Source: JAPOXR01 sp965116115
GTDB lineage: Bacteria > Pseudomonadota > Alphaproteobacteria > Rhodobacterales > Rhodobacteraceae
Assembly: GCA_965116115.1 (NCBI GenBank)
Contig: OZ220486.1
Location: forward strand, 1,612,001 to 1,676,000
Length of the DNA: 64,000 nt
Direction: 5' to 3'
Of the stretch, positions 62,015 through 64,000 are shown in pieces (positions within the stretch are counted from its first letter, which is position 1; each line of letters opens with the position of its first letter). The notes under the pieces were generated by a model. The model was not told where the DNA came from. It saw only the letters and a list, made by a program, of their open reading frames with translations, and did not search any database. The position numbers and the translations under genes were made by a program.

Positions 62015-63667
62015 ATGGCGGAGAAGCGGCTGATTTATCTTCCTCTCGGGGGCGCCGGCGAGATCGGCATGAATATGTATGTCTACGGCTATGGACGCGC
62101 CGGCCGGGAGAGGCTCATCGTCGTCGATGCGGGAGTCGCGTTTCCGGACATGGAAACCGCTCCGGGCGTCGATCTTGTTCTTCCTGATACGGCTTGGCTG
62201 GAAAGGCGGGCCGGCCGGGTCGAAGGTGTCTTTTTGACGCATGCCCATGAAGATCATCTCGGCGCCATCGGGCATCTGCTCCGCAGTGTCAGGGTGCCCG
62301 TCCATGCGCGGCGGTTCACATCCGCCGTCGCGCGGAACAAGCTGGAAGAAGCGCAGATCCCGCCGGATGTCGTCCGCTGCGCCGATGTCAGTCCCAGCAT
62401 TGTCAAAGCCGGACCGTTCAACGTCCGTTTCGTGCCGGTGACTCATTCAATTCCGGAAGCTTCGGCACTGGTCATCGACACCCCGGCCGGCCGGATCGTT
62501 CACACGGGCGACTTCAAGTTCGCCGGGCACGCGTCGGCCGGGGCTGAGTTTGACCGCGCCGCCTTGCGGGAATCCGGGGCGGACGGCATCGCCGCGCTGG
62601 TCTGCGATTCCACCAACATTTTCGTCCGCCGCAGAGGCCGCCCGGAATCCAGCGTCGGACCGCCGCTGTCGGAAATGATCGCCGGAGCCGAGGGGATCGT
62701 GGCCGCGACGACATTCGCGTCAAACGTGGCCCGCGTCCGGCGGATCGCCCTCGCCGGACAGGAAGCCGGCCGGTCCGCGGTATTGCTCGGCAGAGCCATG
62801 AACCGCATGGTCAACGTCGCTGTGGAGTCGGGCGTGATGACGGGTTTTCCACCTTTCCTGGATCCGGAGTCCGCGCTGGGACTGCCGCGTGACAGGCTGC
62901 TGCTCCTGACCACCGGCAGTCAGGGCGAACCCCGGTCGGCGACATCCCAGCTTTCGCACGGCCGGTTCCGGGGATTCAAGCTCGTTCCCGGCGACACGGT
63001 CTTGATCTCGTCGAAAACCATTCCCGGCAATGAATTGTCGGTGGCCCGCGTGGTGAACAGATTTTCCGCCGCCGGTGTGAAGGTGATCGAGGATCACGAC
63101 GGGATCTACCACGTCTCCGGGCATGCCAACCGGCCGGATCTGACCGAACTGCAGCGCAGACTGTCGCCGAGACTGGTCGTTCCGATGCACGGCGAGATCA
63201 GACATCTGGTCGAGCATGCTGAACTGGCGAGGGAAAACGGGTTCAGATCGGCCGTAGCCGGTAACGGTCAGATGCTGGATCTGGTGAGCGGCTCCGTCAG
63301 CGATGAAGAGGGCGCCGCCGGCAGGCGGTATCTTGACGGCAAGGCGGTGATTTCTTCAACTTCGGGAACTGTCCGTGACCGGCTGCGGATGGCGCGCGGC
63401 GGGTCGGTCGCGGTGGCGGTCTCGTTCGGACGCCGCCGCCATGAATTCGAGGTCGCTGTGAAATGCGCCGGGCTGGAAACGGGCAGCGGCGATGCGCTCG
63501 AACCCGCGGTGATGAGCGCCGTCGAGGACCGGCTGCGGAGTCCGGATCTGAACGGAGAGCCTGACAAAGAGTTTCTGGAGCGTGAAATCGCCATCGCGGC
63601 TCGGCGGGCGGTTGCGAATGAATGTGGAAAGACTCCGTTGGCCAGCGTTCTGCTGGCCAGTGTCTGA
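62015..63667 (+). CDS. rnj: Ribonuclease J (metallo-beta-lactamase/beta-CASP)
   Basis: A 550-residue RNase with endonuclease and 5'-3' exonuclease activity in mRNA decay and rRNA maturation. The zinc motif is THAHEDHLG (H76, H78, D80, H81). Other conserved parts are VVDAGVAFPD, HTGDFKF, CDSTN, the beta-CASP ATTFASNVARV, TTGSQGE, and HVSGHANRPDL. ATG 62015 has AGGTC nine bases upstream; TTG 62006, which overlaps the coaX stop as TTGA, is an alternative. The coaX-rnj linkage after nuoN is usual for alphaproteobacteria. Confidence 0.93.
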   Translation: MAEKRLIYLPLGGAGEIGMNMYVYGYGRAGRERLIVVDAGVAFPDMETAPGVDLVLPDTAWLERRAGRVEGVFLTHAHEDHLGAIGHLLRSVRVPVHARRFTSAVARNKLEEAQIPPDVVRCADVSPSIVKAGPFNVRFVPVTHSIPEASALVIDTPAGRIVHTGDFKFAGHASAGAEFDRAALRESGADGIAALVCDSTNIFVRRRGRPESSVGPPLSEMIAGAEGIVAATTFASNVARVRRIALAGQEAGRSAVLLGRAMNRMVNVAVESGVMTGFPPFLDPESALGLPRDRLLLLTTGSQGEPRSATSQLSHGRFRGFKLVPGDTVLISSKTIPGNELSVARVVNRFSAAGVKVIEDHDGIYHVSGHANRPDLTELQRRLSPRLVVPMHGEIRHLVEHAELARENGFRSAVAGNGQMLDLVSGSVSDEEGAAGRRYLDGKAVISSTSGTVRDRLRMARGGSVAVAVSFGRRRHEFEVAVKCAGLETGSGDALEPAVMSAVEDRLRSPDLNGEPDKEFLEREIAIAARRAVANECGKTPLASVLLASV

Positions 63668-63690
63668 TGTCAGTGTCCGCCTTCTCTTGA

Positions 63691-64000
63691 TCAGGCTGGC
63701 ACTTGCCTGTTGAAATCGCGTTTCAGGAAATCCGGAACATGGTCGCCCATTCCGATGATCGGCGGCAGATTCCTGTCCCGCGAATCCGCGGTCACTTTAT
63801 CCGGCGGCGCCGGTTCTTTCCGTCGCTTCGGCGGTGTTCCCGGCCCGCTTTCCGCCCGGCGCGGTTTCTTCGCGTCGCCGCCCGGAGTTTTCCGGGCGGC
63901 GGCGTTCGGGCCGCGGGATTCCGCAGCGGCGGATTCGCGCGAAATCCGGCATTCCGCCAAAGATTCGATGGCGTCGAGAGCCTTCAGTTCTTTGGGCCCG
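63691..64000 (-). CDS. C-terminus of a probable DEAD-box RNA helicase (cut by window end)
   Basis: An open frame enters from the right edge and ends at 63691. Its visible 102 residues are a basic, proline-rich tail (KPRRAESGPG, PKRRKEPAPP) ending PPIIGMGDHVPDFLKRDFN. Alphaproteobacterial RhlE-like helicases end in a similar GMGDHVPAFLLR motif after a disordered basic tail. The helicase core is outside the window, so the call rests on the short ending. It converges with RNase J. Confidence 0.5.
   Translation of the reverse strand, partial: GPKELKALDAIESLAECRISRESAAAESRGPNAAARKTPGGDAKKPRRAESGPGTPPKRRKEPAPPDKVTADSRDRNLPPIIGMGDHVPDFLKRDFNRQVPA

Overview
The window is GC-rich and reads as the chromosome of an alphaproteobacterium. 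The evidence is a complete 14-gene nuoA-N operon followed by birA-coaX-RNase J, a ccoNOQP-GHIS cbb3 oxidase operon, and the style of its glnE and partner-switching genes. Long gene-poor stretches, several broken insertion sequences and frameshifted genes suggest a genome with active or recent mobile-element traffic and decay, as in many host-associated lineages. The order or genus cannot be fixed from the sequence alone. 

Layout: 0.1-1.0 kb is an intact IS5-family element inserted just behind a terminator. 1.2-11.0 kb is a catabolic/uptake block on the + strand: a PhyH-type dioxygenase, a five-gene oligopeptide-class ABC importer, and a GH38 alpha-mannosidase overlapping the last ABC gene. 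11.0-25.4 kb is an accessory mosaic. It holds an ISAs1 fragment, an IS5 relic fused to a large autotransporter through a run of ten G, a 1723-residue exonuclease-RecQ-UvrD fusion, a broken IS110 element with hairpins in its leader, a frameshifted tandem winged-helix regulator and an RTX calcium-binding protein. 

25.5-35.0 kb is housekeeping and signalling: glnE, then a response regulator/PP2C phosphatase, an anti-sigma-type kinase, a periplasmic binding protein, a histidine kinase, a convergent STAS antagonist, and an N-formylglutamate amidohydrolase-like gene. 36.2-44.0 kb is the cbb3 terminal oxidase structural and assembly operon on the - strand, including a 51-residue ccoS. 44-46 kb is a decayed zone with an Rpn-family nuclease relic, an AT-rich MITE-like repeat and an orphan terminator. 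46.1-63.7 kb is nuoA-N, birA, coaX and RNase J. The window ends inside the C-terminus of a probable DEAD-box helicase on the - strand. 

How it works together: complex I (nuo) and the cbb3 oxidase form two ends of a respiratory chain suited to low oxygen. The 1-11 kb block probably imports and trims mannose-containing or other glycosylated oligomers. The 28-34 kb block looks like a partner-switching stress circuit wired to a periplasmic ligand sensor. 

The most interesting locus is the autotransporter at 12.3-15.4 kb. An IS-derived promoter, strong ribosome-binding site and ATG lie upstream of a G10 tract, and that start is out of frame by exactly one G, as expected of a phase-variable switch in the weak or OFF state.
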